A DNA stretch of 64,000 bases from Verrucomicrobium sp. BvORR034 (GCF_000739635.1 NZ_BATQ01000166.1:62001-126000), one strand, 5' to 3'. Positions 51,338-61,601 are shown, counted from the stretch's first letter. Notes: generated by a model not told the origin, from the letters alone. A program made the numbers and translations.

Positions 51338-53794
51338 ATGAAGGGCTTCGACACCGCCTATTTTCTTACCCACCCCATCCAGTATCAAACGCCTCTTCTC
51401 CAGGCTCTTGAAGACGCAGGCCTGGGTGTGAATGTGTTGTACGCATCAGACAAGGCCACGTGGAACGAATCCAACTGGCGGACCCAAGTTCCAGTAAACT
51501 GGGACATCCCCCTGTTGGATGGCTATTCTTACCAAAGCCTCAACGACGGCCCACTCCAGGGCGGGTTCTGGACACAGTTGCGGCACTACCGGTCGCAGAT
51601 CCGTGCTTGGTTGAAGGTCAATCCGACACTGATTGCCTGGGTCCACGGTTGGGGAAATCCGTATGCCCTCGCCGCTTTGCTGGAGTCTCGGCGGGCCGGT
51701 GCCCGTATCGTCTTGCGAGGCGAGTCACATCTGGACTGTCTGCGAGGTCCCTGGTGGCGCAAAGCAGTGCACAGAATGCTGCTGGGCACCCTCTTCAAAC
51801 ACATCGACCACTTCCTGGCGATTGGCTCCGCGAACCTCGCCTTCTACAAGGCGTACGGAGTCGGATCGGAACGAATCTCCTTCATGCCGTATGTAGTGGA
51901 CAACGACTTCTTCCGTCGCCCTGCCCTCTCGCCTCCTCACGGCAATCCATTTTTGGCCGAACCGGGCCGGCCCATCGTGCTTTACACAGGGAAACTTGCC
52001 CACCACAAGGCGGTGGATGTTCTCATCGAGGGAATCCACCGCGCATCCCAGACCATGCCAGCAGGAGTCCGCCCCCGCCTGGTACTGGTGGGAGAAGGCG
52101 AACAGAGGCCTGCCCTGGAAGCTCTGGCCGAGCGCCTCCTTCCGGGGGATGTCTGGTTCGCGGGCTTCCGCAACCAGACGGAAATGCCTGCTTTCTATGC
52201 CCTCGCAGACATTTTTGTTCTTCCCTCGAGCTTTGAGCCCTGGGGCCTCGTGGTCAATGAAGCGATGAACTCCAGCAAACCCATCGTTGTCAGTGACATG
52301 GTCGGAGCACGCCATGATCTCGTGAAACCCGGAGTAAACGGCGTCGTGTTCAAATCGGGGAACGCCTCGGCACTCGCAGAGGCATTGGACCCACTCCTGG
52401 CGAATGTAGATCTGCGGGACCGATTCGGGAGAGCAAGCCTCGAGATCATCAACCAGTGGGGCATCCCGCAAGCGGTAGACGGTTGGCGCCAGGTTGCCGT
52501 CGCCCCCCGCCCACTTCACACGGCAGCAGCACGAGTCGTTGACAATGCACCGCCCAAAAGATTGAACGAGGCCCAAGCAGGCGGCACCATTTCTGTCAGC
52601 TACGCCTATGTGCACAATGCCTATCAGCAGGCTGAAGCGGCCTCCGACGCTGGTCGCCTCGAAAAATTCTACTGCTCCTGTCTTGATGCGGAGGGGCACT
52701 GGGGCAGTTGGATTGGCCGGCTGGCAGGGCGGGCGACGATGGCCAGTAGAAGCGGCGTGCATTTGCAAGCTGAATCCGTCGTCGAAAACCCCTGGCCCTT
52801 GCTTCGTTCGCGGCTGAGCGAAAGAATGTCCGGAGCACCGCATCACGACTGGATCGCAGTTAGCGCTGAGTTTGACCGCTGGGTAGCCCCCAGGCTGGAG
52901 CAAGATCCGTGCGATCTCCTGCTCTGCTATGAAACAGGAGCACGCGAATCATTTACTAGAGCCCGGGAACTGGGCAAACGTTGCCTTCTCGATTGCCCGC
53001 AGTTCCACCCTGACTTCCTCTGGGACCTCTTGGCTGAGGCTGCCGAGCATTGCAGCCTTCCTCCCCCCCCACCCATTGACACGCCAGAGACAGCTCGCCG
53101 GAAGGCGGATGAATTCTCTCTCGCCCACCATTTCCTCGTCTATTCACCACTGCATGCCACCAGCTTCCTGCGCGCAGGATTCAAGCAGGAGCAAATTCAC
53201 ATCGCCCCGTTGTGGATTGATCCAGAGCTTTGGTATCCAGAATCGCGCTCCTTTCACCGTGCCTCCCACCCGCTGAAGCTCCTTTTCGTCGGGGGTGCCA
53301 GCCTCCGCAAAGGCATCCCCTTCCTGCTCAAGGCCATGAGAGCCTGCGGCAATCAAGTACATCTCACGCTGGCAGGCGAAATTGATTCAGCGATGCTGCC
53401 CCTCATCAAGGCGCATGAGTCGCAGTGCACCTTTGTTGGTCCACAGACCAAGCCGACCCTCCGGCGCATGTATGCCAGTCATGACTTGCTTGTGCTCCCT
53501 TCTATTGCCGATGCCTTCGGCTTCGTAGCGTTGGAAGCCATGGCCTGCGGCATCCCCGCACTCGTCAGCGACAAATGTGGCGTTCCAGTGCCGGACGAAA
53601 GCTGGCGTGTGCCCGCCCTTAGCTCACTGGCCATCCAGGCCCGGTTTGAGCACTACATCCGCAGTCCTGATGCCTTGATCGCGGATGGTGTGACGGCACA
53701 AGGATTTGCTTCTGGCTTCACTGCCAACGTCTTTCGCCGTCTTATGCAGCAGTGCTATGACAATGTGTTGCAATCCCCCTTCCAGCGCGACTGA
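51338..53794 (+). CDS. Two-domain glycosyltransferase (two GT4 modules fused)
   Basis: 818 residues from ATG 51338 (MKGFDTAYFLTHPIQYQTPL, a typical GT4 start); ATG 51275 would add 21 residues. The first module (about 1-400) ends with SFEPWGLVVNEAM (E-x7-E). The second (about 435-818) has KLLFVGGASLRKGIPFLLKA and ADAFGFVALEAMACGIPALV, in which the first Glu is Asp. Each half is as long as a normal GT-B enzyme. Probably adds two sugars in sequence. Confidence 0.88.
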   Translation: MKGFDTAYFLTHPIQYQTPLLQALEDAGLGVNVLYASDKATWNESNWRTQVPVNWDIPLLDGYSYQSLNDGPLQGGFWTQLRHYRSQIRAWLKVNPTLIAWVHGWGNPYALAALLESRRAGARIVLRGESHLDCLRGPWWRKAVHRMLLGTLFKHIDHFLAIGSANLAFYKAYGVGSERISFMPYVVDNDFFRRPALSPPHGNPFLAEPGRPIVLYTGKLAHHKAVDVLIEGIHRASQTMPAGVRPRLVLVGEGEQRPALEALAERLLPGDVWFAGFRNQTEMPAFYALADIFVLPSSFEPWGLVVNEAMNSSKPIVVSDMVGARHDLVKPGVNGVVFKSGNASALAEALDPLLANVDLRDRFGRASLEIINQWGIPQAVDGWRQVAVAPRPLHTAAARVVDNAPPKRLNEAQAGGTISVSYAYVHNAYQQAEAASDAGRLEKFYCSCLDAEGHWGSWIGRLAGRATMASRSGVHLQAESVVENPWPLLRSRLSERMSGAPHHDWIAVSAEFDRWVAPRLEQDPCDLLLCYETGARESFTRARELGKRCLLDCPQFHPDFLWDLLAEAAEHCSLPPPPPIDTPETARRKADEFSLAHHFLVYSPLHATSFLRAGFKQEQIHIAPLWIDPELWYPESRSFHRASHPLKLLFVGGASLRKGIPFLLKAMRACGNQVHLTLAGEIDSAMLPLIKAHESQCTFVGPQTKPTLRRMYASHDLLVLPSIADAFGFVALEAMACGIPALVSDKCGVPVPDESWRVPALSSLAIQARFEHYIRSPDALIADGVTAQGFASGFTANVFRRLMQQCYDNVLQSPFQRD

Positions 53795-53795
53795 A

Positions 53796-54983
53796 ATGCC
53801 GCCCCCTCTGATGCCGAAGGTCTTGCTCATCACCCCCTTCCATCCTGACATCGGGGGAGGCTCCGCTCATCTGCGGAAGCTGCTCCCTCACTTCAAGGCG
53901 CTGGAAGTAGAATGGTTGTACTTTGGCTCGCCACCTTCGACTTTCCCCAACGCCCACAGCCTCGGGCCCAATCTCATCGGTGGGCCACTGCTACAAGACC
54001 TCCCCCGGTCCTTGGCTCTTTGGTCGGGCTTGCCCAGCTCGCACCTCCAGCACCATCTGCAAAGCATCCTGGACCGGAAGGCGGATGGTTGCTGGATCGT
54101 GGCCATGAATGAGTGCATTCCGCTGGGCAATTTGCTTCGCGCCAAATCCTCACTGCCCCTGCATGTGAGTGTTCAGGATGACCAGGCTGATGGAATTGCG
54201 GGCCGCTCAAAAAGGTACTGGTGGCTCGCGCCCCTGATGAGGAGGGCGTGGTTGAAGCTGTTGCGCAGTGCTTCAACCATCGACGTCATCAGCGAACCAA
54301 TGGCTCGCTACTACCGCACCCGTTATAGTTTGACGTCCACGGTCGTGCATCCCTACCTGCTTGACCGATACCAGCAACCAATCCAAGACGATAACCCGAC
54401 CTCCCTCCGGGTGGGTCATATTGGGAACCTCTACTCCCAGCGCGAATTCCTGGCCTTCCTCCATGCCTTTGGCACAACCGCCCGGAAACTAGGTAAAATC
54501 CCTGAACTTGTCCTGGTAGGAGGTGGTTCATTGGACAGGGCTCGATTGCAGGTCGCACTGGGGACAACCGGCATCATCTACGATTTCCCCAATCTGGACG
54601 AAGCGGCGGCCATTGCTCACCTTTCGACCTGCCAGATGTTGTATGCGATGTACCCCTTCGCCCCAAATGCGAGGGTCTTCAGACAGACAAGCCTTCCCAC
54701 CAAGCTGTCCACTTACCTGCAATGTCATCGTCCCGTCTTTGCGCACACGCCTCTGGACAGCAGCCTGGCCACCCTGGTGCAGGATCACCACCTGGGCGTG
54801 ACTTGCGACGACCTGGAGGAAGATGCCATGGCGCCGAAAATTGACGCTCTCTTGTCATCCCCCCCGCCTCCTCTTCACTTTGAGGTCATCAAATCGTCAC
54901 TCTACGGCCCTGACAATGTCTCCAAGCTGGAAGCAGCCATTCTGGGCACAATCGGCAAAGCGGAGGGTCAGCCGGATCGATGA
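53796..54983 (+). CDS. Glycosyltransferase-like protein (GT-B)
   Basis: 395 residues. VLLITPFHPDIGGGSAHLRK is a GT-B start. The donor domain has RVGHIGNLYSQREFLAFL and VLVGGGSLDRARL, but no clear E-x7-E motif; TSLPTKLSTYLQCHRPVFA takes that place. Starts one base after the stop of the fused enzyme. Start could also be ATG 53811. Confidence 0.8.
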   Translation: MPPPLMPKVLLITPFHPDIGGGSAHLRKLLPHFKALEVEWLYFGSPPSTFPNAHSLGPNLIGGPLLQDLPRSLALWSGLPSSHLQHHLQSILDRKADGCWIVAMNECIPLGNLLRAKSSLPLHVSVQDDQADGIAGRSKRYWWLAPLMRRAWLKLLRSASTIDVISEPMARYYRTRYSLTSTVVHPYLLDRYQQPIQDDNPTSLRVGHIGNLYSQREFLAFLHAFGTTARKLGKIPELVLVGGGSLDRARLQVALGTTGIIYDFPNLDEAAAIAHLSTCQMLYAMYPFAPNARVFRQTSLPTKLSTYLQCHRPVFAHTPLDSSLATLVQDHHLGVTCDDLEEDAMAPKIDALLSSPPPPLHFEVIKSSLYGPDNVSKLEAAILGTIGKAEGQPDR

Positions 54984-56071
54984 AAATCCTCCAGATCATC
55001 CCCAGAGTGCCGCCCCCCATCTGCGGCGTCGCTGACTACTCGCTCAACCTCGCACGAGCGCTGAGGTCTCAGCATGGGATTGAAACCACTTTTGTTTCCG
55101 GCGCCCCCCCTGCACCCGGTGTCGAAAAGTGGGGCGCGTTCGGTCTCGTCGGTGCGACGAGGCATCACCCAAGGGAGTTCGCATCCCAGTTGATGGAGCG
55201 ACCTGGATCGGAGGGATTGATTCTCCACTACTCCGCCTACGGCTTCGCCAAGCGGGGAACGCCACTCTGGCTCGCCCTCGCACTGCTCAAGCTCAAGAAA
55301 GTTCGCCCTGCCATGCCAATCGTGGTCATGTTTCACGAACTGGGCAGCAGAGGCACCACCTGGCGCTCAAGCTCTTTTTGGAACTGGCCCATTCAACAGT
55401 GGATCATCAGCCGCCTGTACAGGACCGCGAGCGCCGTGGTCACCAATCGCGCAGCATACGCTGCCGAGCTTCTCCGCAAAAATCCGGGCCATCTGCAAAA
55501 GACAACCGTCCTGCCTGTTTCATCGGGTTTTGGAGAACCAGCTTTTACTCGTGAACTCTCGCAGAGAGACAACGCCATAGCATTCTTTGGCTGGCCCATG
55601 CCGCCGGCCAAATGGGCGACACTGCGACCACGACTGCTCCGCGCCATCGAACTGAGCAAAGCTTCGAAACTGGTCGTCTTTCGCCATCCACTTCCCGCAG
55701 ACTTCGACCCAGGCATCCCGACAGTCACTCATGGCATTCTGCCTCCGGAAAAAGTTTCGGCCGCGCTGGCGGATTGTAGATTTGCCTTTTCGGACTACGA
55801 TCCGGCTTACCTCGGAAAATCCAGCTTGTTTGCTGCGTATTGCGCCCATGGTCTGGCAACCTTCATCCATGAAGGATCAGGCACCCTGGAGGACGGAATT
55901 GTGGTGGGGCAACATGTGCAAGGTCTGTTCGAATCCACCTATCCTTCTGAATCCGTGGCCAGCAACGCCCATACGTGGTACAACATGCACAACATCAGCC
56001 GGATGGGTGAACACTTCGCAAACTTGATCAAGACGAAAGCCCCGGAAGCCGTATTCAAAAACAGAAATTAA
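54980..56071 (+). CDS. Glycosyltransferase-like protein, family uncertain
   Basis: 363 residues, ATG overlapping the previous stop (ATGA). MKILQIIPRVPPPICGVADY and LNLARAL match the N-domain of GT4 enzymes, and VVMFHELGSRGTTW fits too. The C-terminal half lacks the E-x7-E motif; LGKSSLFAAYCAHGLATFI takes its position. It may be a diverged transferase. Confidence 0.75.
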   Translation: MKILQIIPRVPPPICGVADYSLNLARALRSQHGIETTFVSGAPPAPGVEKWGAFGLVGATRHHPREFASQLMERPGSEGLILHYSAYGFAKRGTPLWLALALLKLKKVRPAMPIVVMFHELGSRGTTWRSSSFWNWPIQQWIISRLYRTASAVVTNRAAYAAELLRKNPGHLQKTTVLPVSSGFGEPAFTRELSQRDNAIAFFGWPMPPAKWATLRPRLLRAIELSKASKLVVFRHPLPADFDPGIPTVTHGILPPEKVSAALADCRFAFSDYDPAYLGKSSLFAAYCAHGLATFIHEGSGTLEDGIVVGQHVQGLFESTYPSESVASNAHTWYNMHNISRMGEHFANLIKTKAPEAVFKNRN

Positions 56072-56100
56072 GACGAGCCAGAAGCTCCACGCACATCTTC

Positions 56101-57579
56101 ATGGGTCCGCTTACCAAAGAACACATCCTCATTTTTGGGGCCGCCGGCGCAGCAGCCATCTTCCTATGGTCATTCGTCAACTGGCGATTGAGCATCAAAG
56201 TGGCCGTCATAGCAGCCCTCTTGGAAGGCGCAATTCGCAAATGGGGCCTGCCCCAGGCACAGGAGATTGTCTACTTCCTGAAAGACATCTTTCTCGCAGG
56301 AGCTTATGCCCGTTTCTTTCTTTTCCCTGAACCCGAGATAAGGCGGGTCAAAGTGAACGGTCCTACCCTGCTAGTCACCCTGGTGGGAGCCATCGTTTTT
56401 CTCAGCGCTCTCAATCCGAACATAGGATCCATACCTGCGGCAATTCTGGGACTCAAAATTTACCTCTTCTACATCCCCATGGCATTTATGATGCCCTTCC
56501 TTTTCAAGGACGAAAAGGATGTTGTTCGTCAACTCTCCTGGTTTGCCTTGCTTGCGCTCCCTATTTGCCTTCTGGGAACCCTTCAATTTTTCTCCTCACG
56601 CTTTTCACTGTTGAACGTCTATGCACACGAGGCGGGAAATCTTGAGAACACAGTGTACGGTGTCCAAGCCCAAAATGTGGCATCATTCGGCCTCGCCGAC
56701 CACGCGCGCATTACTGGCACCTTTTCCTTCATCTCAGGAATGGTTGCCTACCTGGTTACGGTCACTGGCATCACACTCTCCATTCTTACCTCTCCGGCCG
56801 TCCGTTTCCGGGTTATCTTGCTTGCAGGAGTGCTGCCTCTCACGGTGGCTAACTCCTTGATGAGCGGCTCCCGTGCTGCCGTTCTCGGACAGGGTATCGT
56901 TATTCTGGTGATGTTTTGTGCTAGCTTTTTCATCAAGTCATCAGGCAAATCCAAGGGATCGATTGCTGTCACCATCGCTCTTGGTATCGCGCTGATTGCG
57001 GTGCGATTCCTGTTCCAGGATGCAACCGCTGCCTACCAGCAGCGAACTGGGTCAGCAGAAGCCAACCAGGAGATGTTTGATAGAATATTTCAAACGGCCA
57101 CTGCCCTGGAGAGCGGGTTTGAAGCCGGGGGATGGACGGGCTTGGGCATTGGCGTCACTCACCCGGCAACCTATGCGGTAAGGAGTTTTTTTGGGCACTC
57201 CCCCCCACATACCCCGCCCCCTCCCATGGAGTCGGAGCCCACGCAAATTCTCATCGAACTTGGAGTGGTTGGGTTCCTCGCATGGTATGCACTTCGCCTA
57301 GGGTTGATCTACCTCACCTTCCAGAACATTGGCCGCTCTCCATCCCCATTTTTCAAGAACCTGAATGTCTTCCTCCTGACATTCCAGATTGTGCACCTTC
57401 AGTTGCAGTTCATGTTGAATCACACGGCCCAATTCTTGTTTTGGGCGATGTACGGCATCACCTTGATCCCCTTCTGCACGACGTTCGCAGCGCATCGCTC
57501 TCGGCGTCCGGCTGATCAGCGCAGCACACCCGCGCCCCTCCCTCATCCTCAGAGGGCCTTGCCTGGTACCAGCAAGTAG
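56101..57579 (+). CDS. O-antigen ligase/polymerase-like membrane protein
   Basis: 492 residues, about eleven hydrophobic segments. LMSGSRAAVLGQGIVILVM and the large loop ending PMESEPTQILIELGVVGFLA are typical of the O-antigen ligase/Wzy superfamily. Such proteins either polymerise glycan units or ligate glycan to lipid A. Polymerase activity is not needed in a standard ABC-dependent pathway, so ligase or another role is possible. The C-terminal 30 residues are basic and Pro-rich. Confidence 0.82.
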   Translation: MGPLTKEHILIFGAAGAAAIFLWSFVNWRLSIKVAVIAALLEGAIRKWGLPQAQEIVYFLKDIFLAGAYARFFLFPEPEIRRVKVNGPTLLVTLVGAIVFLSALNPNIGSIPAAILGLKIYLFYIPMAFMMPFLFKDEKDVVRQLSWFALLALPICLLGTLQFFSSRFSLLNVYAHEAGNLENTVYGVQAQNVASFGLADHARITGTFSFISGMVAYLVTVTGITLSILTSPAVRFRVILLAGVLPLTVANSLMSGSRAAVLGQGIVILVMFCASFFIKSSGKSKGSIAVTIALGIALIAVRFLFQDATAAYQQRTGSAEANQEMFDRIFQTATALESGFEAGGWTGLGIGVTHPATYAVRSFFGHSPPHTPPPPMESEPTQILIELGVVGFLAWYALRLGLIYLTFQNIGRSPSPFFKNLNVFLLTFQIVHLQLQFMLNHTAQFLFWAMYGITLIPFCTTFAAHRSRRPADQRSTPAPLPHPQRALPGTSK

Positions 57580-57585
57580 GATTCT

Positions 57586-58467
57586 ATGGATGAAGCGAGA
57601 ATCGCCATTTCCGCCATCGTTCCTGCTTGTCAAAGAGTAAGGGAACTGCGGGAAACTTTGCATCGGATTCAAAGCTGCAGACCTGCCCCTGCAGAGATCC
57701 TCGTTCATGCTGATGGATCAGATTCGAGCGTTCTGGATATGGTGCGGTTAGAATTCCCAACTGTTCGTCTAGTCTCGAGTGACTGCCTTCTGGGCCCAGG
57801 GGGAAGCCGTGATCGTCTTGTTCGAGAGGCTTTTCACAATTGGATTGCAAACTTCGATGACGATTCGTATCCGTTGGATGCAGACTACTTCGAGGCTGTT
57901 CGGCAAGCGGTGGAGGCTTCGCCAGATTGCGCAGTTTTCAGCGCAATTACCTTGCACGACCAAGACGTCGATCCGTCATCAACCCGTACAGTCAAACGCT
58001 CAGAAATCCCGGTCTTCTCCGGGTGCGGTTGCATCTACAACAAAACTTGGTACGAACGCACCCGGGGTTACGTCCCAGTGCCGGTCGCGTACGGCATGGA
58101 AGAAGTGGACCTTAGCCTCCAGTTGCACGCTCTTGGTGCTGTGATCCTCGAAACGCCACAGCTACGGGTGTACCACAAAGATCCCTATGCCACTCCCCCC
58201 TCCCACAATGTCCTCGCGTACTCCATCGCCAACATCGCCTTGTTGGGGTATCTGCGCTATCCTGTGATTTTATGGCCCTTGGTACCGTTGCAACTGCTGT
58301 CTCGTATCGTTTGGGCAGTCCGCCGCGGATGGACCGCCGGTCTGCGGCAAGCGTTTTGTATCATTCCACGCCATCTTCGTAGATACACTAGCTATCGGAT
58401 GCCGCTGCCAGCACTCAGCGTTCTGAGCTGGCTGGCAAAACGTCATTCCCCATCGACTTCCACGTGA
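57586..58467 (+). CDS. Family 2 glycosyltransferase
   Basis: 293 residues. AISAIVPACQRVRELRETLH, EILVHADGSDSSV, GPGGSRDRLVREA and NFDDDSYPLDADY give the GT-A fold with DDD metal site; YGMEEVDLSLQLHALG is the acceptor part. Hydrophobic patch about 235-250 may attach to the membrane. Its stop overlaps the next GTG start. Confidence 0.87.
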   Translation: MDEARIAISAIVPACQRVRELRETLHRIQSCRPAPAEILVHADGSDSSVLDMVRLEFPTVRLVSSDCLLGPGGSRDRLVREAFHNWIANFDDDSYPLDADYFEAVRQAVEASPDCAVFSAITLHDQDVDPSSTRTVKRSEIPVFSGCGCIYNKTWYERTRGYVPVPVAYGMEEVDLSLQLHALGAVILETPQLRVYHKDPYATPPSHNVLAYSIANIALLGYLRYPVILWPLVPLQLLSRIVWAVRRGWTAGLRQAFCIIPRHLRRYTSYRMPLPALSVLSWLAKRHSPSTST

Positions 58468-59645
58468 GCCGACATCTTGATCATGGACCGAAGCTCACCG
58501 ATGCTCACATCGTGCTGGCAGGCCCCTACTTGCCAGACCGACAGCACAGCATGGAGCGCTACGCCCAGTTGCTCAAGGATGGACTGACTCAAGAAGGTGT
58601 CCAGGCGAGCCTCCACAAGCCGGAGGTAACCTTCGGTCGCTTTTCAAGAATCTTGGGCCGCCTCCGGAAGCACTTGACCTACCTTGACAAGTTCATGCTC
58701 TTCCCAGCGCGACTTGCCAGGACGGTCCACGAGCTTCAATCCTCTGGACCGGTTCTCCTTCATATTCTGGACCAAGGGAACGCCTTATACCTGCGTGGCC
58801 GGCCAACGGCCCCAGTCCTGATCACCTGTCATGATTTGATTGCAGCAAAGGCAGCACTTCTCACACCAACCGGTTCGAGGTCCAAGCAGCGAAGCTTGGG
58901 GCAGTGGTTCCACTCCCGAGTGGTGCAGACACTTCAACGTTCTCAAGCGGTCATCTGCGATTCCGACAAGACATTGAGTGACTGTCAACGCCTGTTTGAT
59001 GGCAGCAACCCCATGCCACAGCTTCGCAGGGTTCACGTACCACTCGACCCATTTTTTTGTGAGTCAGTCAGCACCGACGCTTCCATATCGCCCTTCCTGC
59101 TCCACGTGGGTAATAGTGCCTGGTACAAAAACAGGACAGGTCTGTTGAGGCTGTATGGGGAGCTCTGCACTCTCGACGCCAGGGTGCCTCCCCTCCATCT
59201 CTATGGAGAACCGCTTCAGGACCACGAACTGGCAGTGCTCACTGAGCTTCAACTCCACTCTCGTGTAACCTGCCATCCCCGTCCCTCCAACGAGGCCATC
59301 CGACTGGCTTACAATCAGGCGACAGCCCTCATCTTTCCCTCTCTGGAGGAGGGCTTTGGCTGGCCGCCTCTTGAAGCCATGGCTTGCGGCTGTCCTGTTT
59401 TTACATCTAACCGGGCACCGCTCACTGAAATTGGGGGCCCGGCCGCAGAGTACATTGATCCGGAGAATCCCGCCGATGCTGCGGCCACGATCGCCAAATG
59501 CCTTGCCCTCGGCCCCGCATGGCGGGAAGAGAAAGTCAGGGCGGGAAAAATCCGTGCAGCCCAGTTTACCTCCGCAGGCTTCATGCGGGAGATGAGCCAG
59601 TCCTACCTGTCAGTACTGGACCAAACTGCAGCACACAAGCCTTGA
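58464..59645 (+). CDS. Family 4 glycosyltransferase
   Basis: 393 residues, GTG start overlapping the previous stop (GTGA). HVGNSAWYKNRTGLLRLY in the donor domain, EEGFGWPPLEAMACGCPVFT with E-x7-E, and NRAPLTEIGGPAAEYIDPEN match the mannosyltransferase-like branch of GT4. Probably adds a mannose-like sugar; inference. Confidence 0.9.
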   Translation: MSRHLDHGPKLTDAHIVLAGPYLPDRQHSMERYAQLLKDGLTQEGVQASLHKPEVTFGRFSRILGRLRKHLTYLDKFMLFPARLARTVHELQSSGPVLLHILDQGNALYLRGRPTAPVLITCHDLIAAKAALLTPTGSRSKQRSLGQWFHSRVVQTLQRSQAVICDSDKTLSDCQRLFDGSNPMPQLRRVHVPLDPFFCESVSTDASISPFLLHVGNSAWYKNRTGLLRLYGELCTLDARVPPLHLYGEPLQDHELAVLTELQLHSRVTCHPRPSNEAIRLAYNQATALIFPSLEEGFGWPPLEAMACGCPVFTSNRAPLTEIGGPAAEYIDPENPADAAATIAKCLALGPAWREEKVRAGKIRAAQFTSAGFMREMSQSYLSVLDQTAAHKP

Positions 59646-59646
59646 A

Positions 59647-60384
59647 ATGATGAACCTGTATCACCTGCCAGCAGTCAGAAAAATTCGCCATTGGGCCAGG
59701 CGCATTGGCATGATTCAACTCTTGAACCGGATGCGCAAGCCCTCTTCGTATGAAGAGTCCTTTGCCGCCGCGTTGCGGCATTCGATCATCCCCGGAGACG
59801 TCATTTGGGACATCGGTGCAAATGTGGGTTTCTATTCCCGCCAATTCGCGGAATGGACGGGAGAGCTAGGCAAGGTGGTGGCGTTTGAACCTCTCCCAGC
59901 TGCTTTTTTGGAGCTTCAGAAGACCGCAGCGATGGGTGGTCCAGGAGCTCCCATCGAAACTCGAAATGAAGCACTTGCTGAACGCACGGGGCTAGCAATG
60001 TTTGACCTTGGTGACACCCTCTCTGGCGTTGCGATCACCACGACGGCCCATCTTGGCGACGACCACAGCTCGAAGCCTTCGGGACACCTGGTTGAGGTTT
60101 ATGTAAACACAATTGATGAAGCCGTGGGCACAAATGCAGTCACTGCCCCCACCGTTACCAAAATTGATGTGGAAGGGTTCGAAGAGGAAGTTTTGCTTGG
60201 CGGCGCTGCCACTTTTTCAAGCCTCCGGAGTCGCCATGTCTTCATTGAAGTCCACTTTGCGCGCCTGGATGAACGCAACAGGGGGGACGCGCCCGGCCGT
60301 ATTGTCCGCATGCTCAAATCCTGGGGCTATCAGGTCAGATGGGCAGATCCTTCCCACCTCCACGCCTCCCGTCTGGACGCCTGA
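59647..60384 (+). CDS. FkbM-family methyltransferase
   Basis: 245 residues. DIGANVGFYS at 55-64 is motif I, then VVAFEPLPAAF and TKIDVEGFEEEVLLGG, hallmarks of FkbM. The family O-methylates sugars and polyketides with SAM. It starts one base after the previous stop. Its end overlaps the next gene by 46 bases if that gene uses ATG 60339. Confidence 0.9.
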   Translation: MMNLYHLPAVRKIRHWARRIGMIQLLNRMRKPSSYEESFAAALRHSIIPGDVIWDIGANVGFYSRQFAEWTGELGKVVAFEPLPAAFLELQKTAAMGGPGAPIETRNEALAERTGLAMFDLGDTLSGVAITTTAHLGDDHSSKPSGHLVEVYVNTIDEAVGTNAVTAPTVTKIDVEGFEEEVLLGGAATFSSLRSRHVFIEVHFARLDERNRGDAPGRIVRMLKSWGYQVRWADPSHLHASRLDA

Positions 60385-61601
60385 GCCAACTTTTCAATTC
60401 CCCACTTCTGGATCTGAAGCCTGTCCTCCATCTCATCCCCTCCATCGCTCCCGCCCACGGAGGATCCACCACCGCGGTGCTGGGCATGGTGCGCGCCCTG
60501 CGCGACCAGGGCACGGACGCCCGGATTGTCTCCACGGATGACGACGTTGGACAGCGCATGAACGTGACCTTGGGTCGCTGGGTAGAACACGAAGGCCTCC
60601 CTGTCTGGTTTATCCCCCGGATCCCTGTCCGTCAGCACACCCTGGTTGGCTTCACCTATGCTCCCGAGTTTGGGCCGTGGTTACAGAGGCATCTGGGAGA
60701 TTATTCGTTCCTTCACCTGCACACCGTCTTTTCCTACCCCTCCAGCGTGGCGGCGCGCCAGGCGTTCCGCCGCCAGTTGCCCTATGCGGTCAGCCTGCTG
60801 GGCCAGCTCTGCGACTGGTCACTGGGACAGCGCAGCCTCGTCAAGAGACTGCACCTGAGCCTGGTGGGCCGACGCAACTTGAACCACGCCGCATTTCTCC
60901 ACTCCACCTCTCCCATGGAGACGCGTGATGCCCAGGCTCTGGGCATCTCCAGCCCCGTCCGGGAGATTCCCCTTGGAGTACCGCTGCCAAAACTCTATCC
61001 GGGTGCGCGGAAACAAATCGAGTCCGAGCTCGGTCTCCCTCCGGGACGCACGCTCGCCATCTTCCTTTCGAGGATTCATGAGAAGAAGGGGATAGAGATG
61101 CTGCTCCAGTCGATGGCACAGCTCCGGGGTCCCGAGCTCGACCTCATCGTCGCAGGAGACGGCCATCCGGCCTACGTCCAATCGCTTCAGGATCTGGCCC
61201 GAAGCCTGGGGGTTGAAGACCGGGTTCACTGGGTGGGGCATGTCGAAGGAGACCGCAAATGGAGCCTCCTGGCCGGATCGGACTTCTTTGTCCTGCCATC
61301 CTATTCTGAGAACTTCGGCATCGTGGTCATCGAAGCGCTCGCCTCCGGCCTGCCCGTGGTCATCTCGGATGCGGTGGGCCTTGCCGACAGCGTCCGCGCG
61401 GCAAATCTCGGCTTGGTGACGACTCCAGATCCAAAGGCGCTCACCGAAGCATTGAAAGCAGCCTGCCTGCAAACATCCGACCGGGAAAAAACCGCCCAGC
61501 GCGCACGACAATACGTCGCGGCCCATCACTCCTGGGAAACCGTGGCCTCGCAGCTCATGGAGGCTTACGAAGCCTCTCAGACACTCCCCTCCCGCTCATG
61601 A
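60339..61601 (+). CDS. Family 4 glycosyltransferase
   Basis: 420 residues from ATG 60339; the fold itself starts at about residue 28 (PVLHLIPSIAPAHGGSTTAV), so a later start is possible. LAIFLSRIHEKKGIEMLLQS, then YSENFGIVVIEALASGLPVV with E-x7-E. WcaI/WbaZ-like style. It overlaps both neighbours by a few codons. Confidence 0.88.
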   Translation: MGRSFPPPRLPSGRLSQLFNSPLLDLKPVLHLIPSIAPAHGGSTTAVLGMVRALRDQGTDARIVSTDDDVGQRMNVTLGRWVEHEGLPVWFIPRIPVRQHTLVGFTYAPEFGPWLQRHLGDYSFLHLHTVFSYPSSVAARQAFRRQLPYAVSLLGQLCDWSLGQRSLVKRLHLSLVGRRNLNHAAFLHSTSPMETRDAQALGISSPVREIPLGVPLPKLYPGARKQIESELGLPPGRTLAIFLSRIHEKKGIEMLLQSMAQLRGPELDLIVAGDGHPAYVQSLQDLARSLGVEDRVHWVGHVEGDRKWSLLAGSDFFVLPSYSENFGIVVIEALASGLPVVISDAVGLADSVRAANLGLVTTPDPKALTEALKAACLQTSDREKTAQRARQYVAAHHSWETVASQLMEAYEASQTLPSRS

